NCBI GenBank assembly: GCA_030770535.1
Contig: JASVEC010000026.1
Location: forward strand, 682,001 to 746,000
Origin: Batkoa obscura
Taxonomy: Eukaryota; Entomophthoromycota; Entomophthoromycetes; Entomophthorales; Batkoaceae
Reading direction: 5' to 3'
Length of the DNA stretch: 64,000 nucleotides
Notes under the pieces: generated by a model
What the model saw: only the letters and a program-made list of their open reading frames with translations
The model's database searches: none
Told to the model about the DNA's origin: nothing
Translations under genes and position numbers: made by a program
Part shown: positions 11,993-23,617 of the stretch, in pieces
Layout of the letters: every line of letters starts with the position of its first letter
How positions within the stretch are numbered: position 1 is the stretch's first letter

Positions 11993-12634
11993 TTACACAG
12001 AGCCACGCTTGAAGGGTGGATAACCAAGTGATTCCCTTATACCTAAATGGCCGTTGCCATCTGTTACATGGTAACCAGTTTTGCCTTTATTTTCAACTTT
12101 ATAATACATTACTTTTGTTGCATTATTGTTATCATATTCCCATTTATAATAGTCACCGCAAGGACTTAAATTCTCATCCTTGTTTGAAACATAGATTTGA
12201 TAATCGATTTCACCTTGTAATTTAGTTATTGTATTACCATTAGTTAATTCAGCTTGAGTACAGAACCAATCATCACCAGCAACTTTGTAACGCAAGAGAT
12301 CCATTTGGTCTAGGTTAGTACTAGTAAGAAAGCGTTGGATTTTAGAGTCAACTATAGCCAAACTATCTTGAAATTTCTTACAATACAAAGTAGCTTTATA
12401 TTTAGTATGATCTAATCTTAAAGTATTCGACTTTGAATCAAACACCCCAGCCTCTTTTAACCCAGCACCAACACCAAGCCCAGCAATAGTAATAGCAGTA
12501 CCTATAGCCAAAGCATTAAAGATAGCAGCACCAGCAAGAACAATTCCATAAGAACCTACTAAAAAAATAGTAATTGGCTCACTCACAATGCAAGTAAGTA
12601 AAACGCTAAGTAAAAAGACTAATTTATTGTTCAT
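11993..12634 (-). CDS. Secreted protein of unknown function with long Gly/Ala-rich hydrophobic segment
   Basis: 213-residue single-exon protein. Residues 1-18 (MNNKLVFLLSVLLTCIVS) are a good signal peptide. Directly after the predicted cleavage, residues 20-58 form an unusually long hydrophobic Gly/Ala/Ile stretch (for example GIVLAGAAIFNALAIGTAIT) that could be one membrane span plus a second half-span, or a helical hairpin. The remaining 150 residues are polar with Cys85, Cys125 and Cys159 and end FKRGSV. No family was recognised. The layout (exported protein with a membrane-inserting N-terminal segment and a soluble C-terminal domain) would fit a secreted membrane-active or surface protein, but this is inference. 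It stands alone, flanked by repeats, in the gene-poor part of the window. Confidence 0.6.
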   Translation of the reverse strand: MNNKLVFLLSVLLTCIVSEPITIFLVGSYGIVLAGAAIFNALAIGTAITIAGLGVGAGLKEAGVFDSKSNTLRLDHTKYKATLYCKKFQDSLAIVDSKIQRFLTSTNLDQMDLLRYKVAGDDWFCTQAELTNGNTITKLQGEIDYQIYVSNKDENLSPCGDYYKWEYDNNNATKVMYYKVENKGKTGYHVTDGNGHLGIRESLGYPPFKRGSV

Positions 12635-13454
12635 GGTATAAAACTAAATTTTCAATTCTATTTTTTTTCTAAATGATAATCTTTATTTTTGCAATATTCA
12701 AGTTGTTTATATACTAAACAACTGGAGTGTTAGTTACTATCGTATTTTATTATTATTTAAGGATTATTTTATAAGTACCAATCCTATTTCGATCATACTT
12801 CCCCTTTAATAATTCTGACTGTTAAGTCTTTTATACAAATAAAACGTAAAATTCTTTACTTTAAATCTAAAAAAGAAAATAATATTATATAACAACAATA
12901 TCTAATTAATTTGATAAAAGTTGTTATATAGTACTGAAATATTTAAAAGAATAGGTAAGTTGCGTTTATAATAAAATCCATATTAAGTAAGTGCAGCTTA
13001 AATCCAAAAATATTAAGATTAGGCATGAATCTTCACACTCATAAGAGGAGCTTAATTAATATAAAACTAATGTAATTTTAATAAATAAAAAATTGTAACT
13101 AGTTTGATATATTATTTGAATAAATAGTTTTAGAATTATTATATATTGAATAAGAATATAAAGTATTCTATTTCATAAATCGAATATTTGAGCTACAATT
13201 TACTTCAATGTTACTATTCAACAATGCAAAATCATACGATCCTTTAAATCTTCAAAATAATAATAATTGTTAGGAATATTTCATATCAGTTGTAGGTGTA
13301 TTAATTGGTTATTTCACGTCATTAGGAAGTTTTAGTATTAACTACTTGAAGTGAAGTATTGTTCTTTCTCTGTTAGTTATTTCAGCCTTAATTATAAAGA
13401 CCCCAAAAGTCCCATCAAAATGATCTAATTATTATTTATAAAACTTTGTTTACT
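12635..13454. other. Spacer upstream of the secreted-protein gene
   Basis: No gene or repeat recognised. It should contain the promoter of the minus-strand gene that starts at 12634. Confidence 0.5.
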
Positions 13455-13893
13455 TTCTAAATTTAAGAGTCAACCTAGATAAACTAAATGTAATGACTGT
13501 TTTTTAAACACAAAGCAAGGTTTATAAAATTAACCACAAATCACTAATGAGTGGTACTGTGTAGACATATTTACAAATTATTGACTAAAATCAGATTTAA
13601 TTAAGTATGAGATGCTTTAAGATATCAGCTTTATAGCCAAAAAATTGAGTCCATTACTATAGCTTTTATGTAAAATCTTAGTCACTTTTAGTAAAAAGAT
13701 TGATGTAAAATACTATACAACTGGTTCACCTCAAATTGAAAAGAAATAGCAGTACTTATTAAAATTAGCTATTTAGTTGGTTTTTTAAAGTTTGCTGCTT
13801 AAAAATCAACGATTTGTATTGAAGGCCTCTATAATGCTAAACTAAAAGTTTACTTATAAATAAATATAACCTGGTATGCTAATATTTCAACTA

Positions 13894-13998
13894 TTAGGGG
13901 ATGCATTCTTTTGTTTAATAATTTTACTAATAGCTTTTCACTTAAATAGCGCTTAAAAAATGGAAAAAGTGATGAAATAAAAAAACATCTCCCATATT
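13894..13998 (+). mobile_element. MITE family 1 copy inside the foldback element
   Basis: Begins TTAGGGGATGCATTC and ends ACATCTCCCATAT, with the family core (CACTTAAATAGCGCTTAAAA) between. The ends are diverged. Confidence 0.7.
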
Positions 13999-14192
13999 CT
14001 TATATTTCTAGTGTTTCACATCAAATTATTCAATTCTAATTAACATCAATTAAAGGTTATTAAGTTTATAAAAAAATAAGTTAAACATTAAAGATCATTA
14101 TAGTTAAATTTTTTATCATTATTTGGGATTTATCACTACATTAAAACAAAATAGCATTTTTAAAAATGGGTACTTTTGAGGGGCTTTTAATA

Positions 14193-14298
14193 TATGGGGA
14201 TGTATTTTTATGTTTAAGAGTTTTACTAACAATTTTTCCGCTGAAATAGTGCCTTAAAAAATGGAAAAAGTGATGAAGCCAAAAAAGGCACCCTCATA
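14193..14298 (+). mobile_element. MITE family 1 copy inside the foldback element, ATAT-flanked
   Basis: Starts ATATGGGGATGTATTT and ends GGCACCCTCATAT. It abuts the inner edge of the right foldback arm. Confidence 0.82.
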
Positions 14299-14825
14299 TG
14301 GAGCTTTACATCAATCTTTTTACTAAAAGTGACTAAAATTTTACATAAAAGCTATAGTAATGGACTCAATTTTTTGGCTATAAAGCTGATATCTTAAAGC
14401 ATCTCATACTTAATTAAATCTGATTTTAGTCAATAATTTGTAAATATGTCTACACAGTACCACTCATTAGTGATTTGTGGTTAATTTTATAAACCTTGCT
14501 TTGTGTTTAAAAAACAGTCATTACATTTAGTTTATCTAGGTTGACTCTTAAATTTAGAAGATGAATAAAGCTTTATTATAATTGTGGAATGACATGTCAT
14601 AATAACCTGTTTGGTGCTAATTCCTATCTAACCAATAAATAATCAGTATAGAGTGGCAATGATTTATTATTCTTCAAAATAATTTAAAAAGTTCCAACTT
14701 TCAAATGAAATTATTCGGAAACCTTTTTATAGCTAAAAAATGGCCCAGTTCCTTTGTGGAAAATAATATAAAAACAATACAAAAACTTGACCATTTTTCT
14801 AAATATTCTTTTTTTACACCAAATT

Positions 14826-16601
14826 ATGATTAACGAAGAATTCGATTTAAAGATTAAAGAAGGCTTTTTTACTACATTGATCAATTGTAATTCCAAAGTA
14901 TTGACTAAAATTTCCATTTCCAATGAATGTATTATATTGATCCCAGGTAAACTTTAAATAATTTTAAGTTTACATTAATTAAGATTTAGATCAAGAAGAG
15001 GAAGAAAAGTTCAGCAAGAGTATTGGAAAATATATTGGAAAAAGTTTACAATTTGATGGAAGTCATGCAGCAATCAATACGAAAACTTTATTTGCTGCAA
15101 GATTGACCAAAAAGAACCTTAATACCGAAAGTATATTATTAGAAAATGCTCCTAATTTTTTACTTGATGAATCTACAGTTGTGCAAGATGAAGAAAGTCC
15201 TGTATATTTCACTTTATTTGGACTTGATTTCATTAGCAAATCTCGAAGTGGACAATTATGCGATAAAAAGCATCTTCCAAAACTAAGAGCATTTACTTTT
15301 GAAGTATCAAATTATAAATTAGCAACATGCTTAATCGATTATTTTAATATTTATTTTCAAACGAATCAAGGTAATTAACTTTTCATTTTTAAGCTATATA
15401 AGTATATCAAAGAGTATTAGATCCAAGCAAAACAACGGAAGGTTATATTAAGAAGAAATATTTGGCAATTACAAATCCAGTTGGTGGTACTAAAGATGCA
15501 CATAAGAAATTTCATAGTATTACTGCCCCTATGCTCAAATTAGCTGGTATTGAAGTGGATTATTTTGAAACTACTTATTTATACCATGGTGAAAAAATAG
15601 TTAAAACTTCGGAAAATATTCAACAATATCATGCAATAATAACTAATGGTGGGGACGGGATGATTTATGAAGGATTGGTAAATACATATCTATCTTAAAC
15701 AAATATTTTATTTATAATTAGAATGGATTTTTAGGACGTGAAGATTATCAGCAATTTAAATCGATTCCATTAGCAGTTTTGCCTGGAGGTACTATTTAAT
15801 CAGAGTTTTTAAAATCGATTTAATCAAAAAATAGGTACCGGGAATGGATTAGCAACTTCATTGGGAATTGTGAACTTTGCAGCAGCTTCATTTACATTAA
15901 TAAGGAATACAGTAAATAAATTTGATATATTAGCAGTTTATTCATCTCCAACAATAACCACACCAAGGTATGGGATACTTGATTTTGCTTGTGGATTTTT
16001 AAATGATATAGATGATACTACCGATAAAATGAGATTTATGGGTCCGCTTAGAGTTGACCTATCGGCAGTTTATCTTTTTGCTCGAAACAAAAAATACCCT
16101 TTTAAAGTTCATTATAAACCGGCATATGAAGCAGCTTCAGAGCAAGTTGATAATATAAGTGAAACGAATTCGTCACCAGAAAATTTATTAGCAAAAGATG
16201 GTAAAGAGTTAGGAGAAGGATGGGTTGAAGCTGATTTAAAAGTCTTCTTTTTAGCAGTTACCAATGTACCATATGTTAGTTATAACCTTAAAATAGCAGA
16301 AAGATCAAAATATAATTCGAATGATATGTCTTTAGTTTATGATAAAGATTCTAAACTTGGAACAGTTAAAATATCGGGAGCTTTTCTTAAAGAAGATGAA
16401 AATCCAGGAAAGGGCCATGTTACTTCCCTATTGACTGAAAAAAACATAACCAATTTTATTATAGCTTCTTCAGATCCTAAAAAACCAGATAGTCTTTTAC
16501 CATTTTGTCGTATTGATGGTGAAAAATTTGTTCGTTCTAAAGCTTTTCAAGTCACTGTTTTACCAAACCATATCAATTTTTTAATTCCTATAAAGCTGTA
16601 A
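14826..16601 (+). CDS. Sphingosine (long-chain base) kinase
   Basis: Phosphorylates sphingoid bases with ATP. Five exons join in phase: 14826-14946, 14990-15370, 15415-15677, 15722-15788 and 15835-16601. The start is MINEEFDLKIKEG. The diacylglycerol-kinase-type catalytic domain begins at YLAITNPVGGTKDA (exon 3). It continues with NGGDGMIYEGLNG (substrate and catalytic loop, the Asp of GGDG being the expected general base) and PGGTGNGLATSLG (nucleotide-binding), the last split across introns 3 and 4. The C-terminal half holds the variable insert of the family and ends VTVLPNHINFLIPIKL, the usual closing strand. It resembles yeast LCB4/LCB5 and animal SPHK, but single-copy status and specificity cannot be read here. 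All expected motifs are intact. Confidence 0.92.
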
Positions 16602-16756
16602 TTGAATCATTTTGCTTCATTAGCTTATCTCTAACGATTAAAATAAATAATTATTAATCTAAATATACTAATATTATTGTATCTTTTATTATAATAATAT
16701 TTGAACAGAATGTCTAATATTAAAGATATTTTTAATTTTATAATTTAATTTAAAAA

Positions 16757-17587
16757 TTAGATAATATATACTACAATTAATGTGGATAGAATGTAAAAGA
16801 AGATATGGTAATTAAAGATTTTAGCTCCATGAGTGGCACTACTCAAACAGGTAAGACATAGATTAGCTATATTAAATAAAGTTAATAACTTCAAATGTTA
16901 AATAAAATAGAAAACTTACATCCCCCATTACCAGCTTTATACAGACGAAATTGTCTTGTAAAAGGATTTAATGCACCTGCGGGTGCACCAACTAAATAAG
17001 AACGAGCAGTATCATAAACATACAACTTATAATTATCTGATTCTATCAAAGGGGGATTTGTAGGATCGGAAGTAAAGTTGGCCATATCCCAACTATATTC
17101 CGTAGTATCTCCAGGTAACTCTAAGCCAATATTGTAAGTGATGACATTACCAGTTTCTTGACGTATAGCGATAATAGAGATATTATTTGGTTTGATTTTT
17201 AAATTATCATCAAACTTCCACTTCATTTTAGCAACACTTCCTATGGCCCATCCAGCAACAAAATTTTGGGCCACTGGTGGGTCTAAAAAGGTAATCATGC
17301 CTCTAGCAGCATTAGGCGGAATCCTTACTGATGATGAAGACTTAGAAGAGGAAGAGGATTTGGATGGACTTCCAGAGCTTTGTTCGTTTGAAGTACTTTT
17401 GCTAGGGCTTGAACTTTCGGTGGCTGAAGCATTTGAAGATGAGGAGCTTGAGTTTGAAGAGTCTGACTTTTGAGCATCTATAAAACAGTTAGATTAAGTA
17501 ATGGTGGTGTATAAAAGAATTACTTGTAACAATAAAGAAAATAGTAAGAATAAACAAAGTTAATAGTTTTGTATTGAAAATATACAT
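16757..17587 (-). CDS. Secreted Kre9/Knh1-like domain protein with GPI-anchor signal
   Basis: Three exons on the minus strand. Exon 1 gives a signal peptide starting MYIFNTKLLTLFILTIFF, spliced to NAQKSDSSNSSSSS. A Ser/Thr/Lys-rich stalk of about 50 residues follows, then a beta-sandwich domain starting ITFLDPPVAQNFVAGWAIGS and including VAKMKWKFDD and LKIKPNNISIIAI. That pattern (I-T-F-x-x-P-x(n)-W, then K/V-x-x-W) fits the Kre9/Knh1-type domain of fungal Ser-Thr-rich wall proteins. Reading straight on from KAGNGG gives a short tail. A good GTAAGT donor there, spliced to the acceptor before CTAATC, adds SSATHGAKIFNYH and a hydrophobic C-terminus ending LSTLIVVYII, a plausible GPI signal. Most family members put the stalk after the domain; here it comes first. 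Confidence 0.62.
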
Positions 17588-19323
17588 GGTTAGATAATAA
17601 AGATAAAAAAGAATTTACTTTTAGATTTAAAGCTTTTAAAGCTTTTAAATCTTTTGATATTATGTTGTGGGTGGTTTGTTTTTGAGATTTTGTAAACTAT
17701 AACGGCAAGTGTTTTAAAATTTCCGTCAGTATTGTATTTTGTAACCAAATTTATGGCTTAAACTTAACATTTGTTTGGCTAAGGTTCTTTAAGCTGCTTA
17801 AAATTTCATTTGAAATTTACTTTATTAGGTAATTTGACATCAATTGAAAATTTTAATTTATTTTTATAGTTTGGTCATTTAAGGCTTTATAACATTATTT
17901 AGAAACTTTAAAAAGCACATTAAGTAAAATTCATATTAAAATCAATTTAATATAGGCAAGTTTAACATAATTTCGCAATCAAAGTTTGAGTTTTTATAAA
18001 TAATAATAAATTATTACTATTGTTTTTATTTTTATCTAAATTAATTTTTTTACTATTTTAATATGTTAATTTGATGATAATTTTTATAACATTTTATAAA
18101 TAACTCCATAGGCTCTTTGGTAAGCTTGGCATAACATAAATGCCATAGCTTTAGCTAAAATTAAGGTTTTTAATGTTTAATATTGTTATAATCTTTTATA
18201 AATAATTAAAATAGTTAAAGTTAATAATATAGACAAAAGATTCAATGTAATAAAATATTAAAATGACTACATTATATCGCTTTTATGAGTCTGTGTTCAT
18301 TTTAGATTGCAGATTAAAACTCATTATTTTTAAACTAATTGATCTTATTTTGCTAAATTGTTCTACAAAACTAAAAGTAACATTATAAGGAGCTTTATTT
18401 ACTTAATTTAATAAAAATATTATTAAAGTTATTAAATTGAATTTAGTAAAATAAATGTCTATAAACATAGTTTGAAAATCACTTTATAATTAAAGGATAT
18501 TTATAGCATTCTCAACCCACTATGGCTGTCTTAAAAATCAGACAAAATGCTTTGAATTTTTTAAATAATTAACAACGAAAGTGAATAAAATACAATATGT
18601 TGTGGTGAAAATTATTGTAATTTTAACAACAAAGAAATTTATTTCCATCGCAATATTTTTATTTTATTCAATTTTGTTGTCATTTATAAAAAAACTCACA
18701 GTTTGTTTAAATTTTTTTTTTGAGATAACCATGATGGGTTAAAAATATTAGGTAAAATGCCACTAAATTAGGATTTAACACAATAATTTACAAAGTGATA
18801 TTAACTATAGGAATTTTCAAAGTTAAATAAGATATAAACGATTTCAACATTATTTAACCAAAGGATAAAAATATACTAAACCCTCAATATACCAAATCGT
18901 ATTAGTACAGTTTTAGTAAATAGTAAAAAGTTGAAAATCAATCTCAAAAATTAATCTGCTCGAAAAGAACCAATTAGCCAATCAAAGCTTTAGATTTGAG
19001 GTTTCAATCCAATTTTTGCACCTAAATGGGATGTAAAATTTTTTCCAAGCTTGTAGCAAATAAGGATTGAAGAAAAATTTTGATTTTATTGATAGGCCCC
19101 TGTCGCCCTATTTCCTTCTCTTTTCTCTGACTACCAGAAAATACGCCAAGGTAAACTAAAAATACAATATAATTAGTGATAGATGGCGATATAGTAATTG
19201 AACAAAGAAAAATGTGATATAAAGAATAAATTGGAAACAAAAAATTAGTTGAAGCTCAATAAATGGAATACCAAATAAAGAAATTAAAGAAATTGGAATA
19301 AAATATTTAAATGTGATATTTAG
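17588..19323. other. 1.7-kb AT-rich gene-free stretch
   Basis: No convincing coding frame, RNA gene or recognised repeat. The open frame at 19022-19240 (-) has no family features and overlaps the eS19 promoter. Confidence 0.5.
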
Positions 19324-19857
19324 ATGACTAGCGGTATTACTTTAAAGGACGTCAACCATAATGAATTCATCAAAGCCTATTCTTCTCACTTGAAGCGTTC
19401 CGGCAAAATCGAAGTCCCAACCTGGGTTGACCTTGTCAAAACCGGTACCCACAAACAACTTGCTCCATATGACCCAGACTGGTACTTTGTTCGTTGTGGT
19501 AAGTAGTAAATTATCAGCTTTATTTGGTAAACCTAATGATTGTTTTAGCTGCCACTGCCCGTCACATCTATCTCCGTCGTGGTGTCGGTGTAGGTGCTCT
19601 TAAAATGAGAACCGGTGGACCAAAGAACCGCGGTAACCGTCCTTCAAGACGCCAAGAAGGTTCTGGTTCCGTTGCCCGTAAAATTCTCCAATCATTAGAA
19701 AAACTCGGTATCCTCGAAAAAGAGGAGCGCGGGTAAGATTAATTTTAGTTAGTAGTTTAAATGCTTAACATTATTCAGTGGTCGTAAAATCACCGAAGCC
19801 GGACGTCGTGAATTAGATCGTATTGCTGTTCAAGTTGTTCGTGCTAAAGACGAATAA
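19324..19857 (+). CDS. RPS19: 40S ribosomal protein eS19
   Basis: Small-subunit ribosomal protein needed for 40S assembly. Three exons: 19324-19498, 19549-19733 and 19780-19857, both introns GT-AG with phases 1 and 2. The protein starts [20 protein letters not shown] and continues [40 protein letters not shown] and [20 protein letters not shown]. It closes [20 protein letters not shown], colinear over the whole family length (about 145 residues). Codons are visibly richer in G and C than in the neighbours (for example CGT, CTC, GGT, GTC), as expected for a highly expressed gene. Confidence 0.97.
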
Positions 19858-21159
19858 GCCAATAAAATTTAACCTAACTTAGATGCTGTTGTGATAAGTT
19901 ATTTAACTAAAAATATTATTTTTATTAGGTATATTATATTTTGTTGAGTTTGTTTAAATTTTATTTTAGTGAGGTTTATATGTTTGATTATTAATAGATA
20001 CGCTACAAAGCCATAAACAATTGAAGTTTAGTAGATCTATGTAATAATAAAATGGAGAGGCTTTAGGATATCACTCATGCTTGTGGTTTAGGGCAACTAG
20101 TTTTATAATGAGAAGCGTTTACTACATAATGCTGAAAGTCATTATATGCATAATTTTTTATTAATTAATAATTATATATAGCTTTGTCATATTAGTTCTT
20201 ATTATTGATTAGGCAATATTACTTTTTACATGATAAATAGATTTGCCTCCTGTGAATAAGACATAAAGCCTTTTAAATAAATGGTTTTTAACATATTGAG
20301 ATAAATATTTTTAAAATTTAGTAGTTTTGTTTTGTTCTTTTAATTTACTTTGTACTTTAGAATATTGACTGCTTAGGTTATTTATCACCATAAGTATATA
20401 GTGTTTAACGATTTATTAAGTCTATTAAATGAAACTGATGTGAATGGAAATACTAAAAATAAAATTTAGGCCTTTGTGGATAAATAAGTAAGGGAGTGTA
20501 TTGTAATAAAACAATCTTTTAGATATAATCATATAAGGCATATAAAATTCAACTACTTTTTTTATCTTAATTATACATAAAGTTAAGACTATCAAATCTA
20601 AATATTAAACATAGATACCAATATTAACTAAAACAATTATTTTAAACTTGTATAATGTATTATTTCAAACCGAACTCATTGAAAAGGAGCTTGGTTTATA
20701 AAATTGTCCCTGCTTAAATCTAAAAAAACCCTTTGTTATCGTATAAAATTTTAAATTTAAACAAAGAAATATTATGATGAAAAATTTCTAATGCTGAAAA
20801 ACTAAATAAGAAAGATAGAATTGAAGTTTCAATATACAAAAACTCAACTTTTCAATTTCATTTAGTTTGTCCACTTTTTAAGCAATATGAAATCAAAAAA
20901 TTCTCAATATCGACCCTTAAATCAAAAAATACCACATTGATGCATCCCTTATTCTGAAAGCCTTAAAGCAAAATGATGTCTGTTACCAGCTAGATTATCG
21001 AATTATATAGCTTTAGTTGACAACTTTCAGATTCTCGGTGAATTCTTAGTTATCAAAGGGGTATTTCAGAGCTTTTATTGTTATTAAGAATAAGGTTTTT
21101 TATAAGGTAAGGTATGTTTTTGCCTTTTTACATTGCTACTTTATATCTATCAAACTGGG
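19858..21159. other. Gene-poor AT-rich stretch
   Basis: Downstream of eS19; no coding, RNA or repeat feature recognised before the MITE at 21160. Confidence 0.5.
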
Positions 21160-21264
21160 ATATGGTGATGTTTTTTTTGACTTCATTACTTTTTCCATTT
21201 TTTAAGCACTATTTGAGTGGAAAGATTGTTAGTAAAATTCTTGAACAAAAATACATCCTCATAT
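21160..21264 (-). mobile_element. MITE family 1 copy, ATAT-flanked
   Basis: ATATGGTGATGT at the left, ACATCCTCATAT at the right, with the standard core in reverse orientation. Confidence 0.82.
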
Positions 21265-23116
21265 TTTAGTTTGCTTAATTAGAATTGATTATTTTTATGT
21301 ATACATTGAATGCATGCTGGGGTAGAATGTGGTTAAAGATGTGTAGTAAAGTAAAGTTGTTGTACAGATTAAGTAGCTAAAGGTTTGATTTTATCAAGCT
21401 AATGCTACATTTTTTTAAGTTTTATTTTAAAATTTAAAAACAATCTTTTATATATAACTTATTGTAAATGAAAAATGAAATACTGTATAGCTTAATGCAT
21501 TATCAGAATTAACATTTCAAATAGATCACACAGGTATAACCTAAATTATTTTTTACTATTTAAATATCTACTTTATAAAATTATAAACAAAAAATAAAAA
21601 CTAACAATTAAAATCATTCAATTTATTTGTAACGTAATATTGAGTTAAATGAGTTTAGTATTGGAATTTAAAGTAGATGGTAATATTTTGATTATTATTA
21701 GTGGTGATTGGCTCTTCACAAATTATCCAACGTGGACCACCCAGCATACTCTTTCTACCCAAAGCCCCCCCCCCACCTCCTAAAAGTACGCCAACCCACC
21801 CCCTCTCTAATGACTTTTTTATCTCCCCAATCATTGATCCTAGCACCATAATTTAATAGCAAGAGCAAAAACACTTGGAAGAGAATGCGTTTGTTTGTTT
21901 GTTTTCTCCTATTAAATTAGAGTTATCTTGTTTTATCAAACTAGCTATTGGATCCTAGGTGATAATTATAAAAAATATTTTATTTTTTTTAGTTAAATTT
22001 ACCTTTAATTGATAGAATAGTGTAGTAATTAATATCTACAAGGGGTAACATTGATGATTATAACTCACTTTGATAGGGTACTTTTATTGGAGTAAGTTAG
22101 GTTTAAATAGTGCTACTTCCTGTACCTTATCAGTTTTATCAGTTTGAGTTTTATTGTAGTCTAGTTATTTTTATACACATTTTACTATTGTTTTTAGTTT
22201 GGTTTATTGTACTAGATTTATTTATAGATTTATTTATAGATTTATCACTTTTTATTACCTTTAGTTTGTTATTGCTTTTTATTTATATATTAATTACTAC
22301 TATTTTTTATTAGCTATTAGTTGGGCATTTAGTATTTGATTGTCAATTATTATTTAATATATTTAAATTTTAATGAATAAACAAATTGATCTTAAATATT
22401 AAAGATGATAAGTAAAATTTAAATAGTTAAGATTTAACATATATATTTAAATAGCGATTTGACACTATTGATAAAGCAGTTTTTATATTCCAGGGTACAA
22501 TATCTTTTGAAAGTATATTTATTATATAGTATCTTATCTGTAGTCACTATCCTTTATATAAATAATAAATGTCTTTTAGAAACATATCATATGTCGTAAG
22601 TAAATCTATGAAATATATATTTGATTTAAATGTATAGATAATAATAAAAAACAATTTGAGTTTATAGAGTAGATTTATCAAACCTTAAAATAAATCTAAC
22701 TGATGAAAATAGAGACTAATAAATTAAAATATTGAATCATTTATAATTATCAATATAAAGCTGGTAAAAAGCAAATTTATAAGTTGACAAATATGGCATC
22801 TTTAAAAGACCATCGAAAATTGACAGACATTAAATTGGGCTCAACTTTGTATGATTACAACAAGGGGTTAAAATAATTGCCACAAAAGATGCATGATTCG
22901 TTGATGCTAATATAAACATCAACTGGCAGAAAATCATTAACACAATAATATTAATGGTAGTAACCTTAATTATGCAAAAGCCCTTCCATAAATCATTATA
23001 ATATTAAATTATATAATTATATAGATACTATGTTATAAGTGTGAAATGGCAATGAAAAAAAAAGTTGAATTAAATGTAATCTATTGAATATTGTGAAAAG
23101 GAAAAGCGAAGTAAAT
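21265..23116. other. Gene-poor stretch with a G/C-tract cluster
   Basis: No gene recognised. It contains the C-run cluster near 21740-21810 and AT-rich sequence on both sides. Confidence 0.5.
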
Positions 23117-23617
23117 GGGGATGTCTGAATTGGTTTCATTTTTTTTATCCAATTTTTAAAATTTAAATTATGAATAGAGTGACCAGTAAAACGGTATTAA
23201 AATAAAACCCAACTTTTTAAATATTTATATTTCAAGACTTTGCTTAAAATTCTACAAAAACAAATTCTTTATCAAAAAGCAAAAGTACTTAACAGTTTCA
23301 AAAAACTATAATAAAAATCTAATATACAATAATGTGTAAGTTAATATAAATAGTTGTTATAAATAATTTTATAGAGCACGATTTAAATAATATACTGTAA
23401 AAATCTATGATTGGCATTTATTTTCTTAATTTTTAATTTAATTTAATTTTAAAATAATTTTAGTAAAAAAAAGTATGTTAAAATATATATTATACAAAAT
23501 TATATAAACAAGAGTTCTGTTTTTTTTTAACTTTTTATTAAAGCAATATAAAAAAATACATAAAAGCTTTAATTTGTTTTATTAGTATAGCTTATATATT
23601 AATTAAAATTAAAATAT

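Larger units (their letters stand above)
13455..14559. mobile_element. 1.1-kb foldback element with ~255-bp inverted arms
   Basis: Positions 13455-13709 and 14305-14559 are almost perfect reverse complements (matching landmarks: TAAGAGTCAACCTAGATAAA on the left, TTTATCTAGGTTGACTCTTA on the right). The 595-bp interior has no gene and carries two MITE family 1 copies. Near identity of the arms shows recent origin or repeated conversion. The family is unknown. Confidence 0.85.

Noticed and set aside
19022-19240. 72-codon minus frame just upstream of the eS19 gene
   Set aside because: Hydrophobic chance frame overlapping the ribosomal-protein promoter; no supporting feature.
21655-21849. 64-codon minus Gly-rich frame
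   Set aside because: Its Gly content comes only from the G-run; no start context, homology or splice partner.
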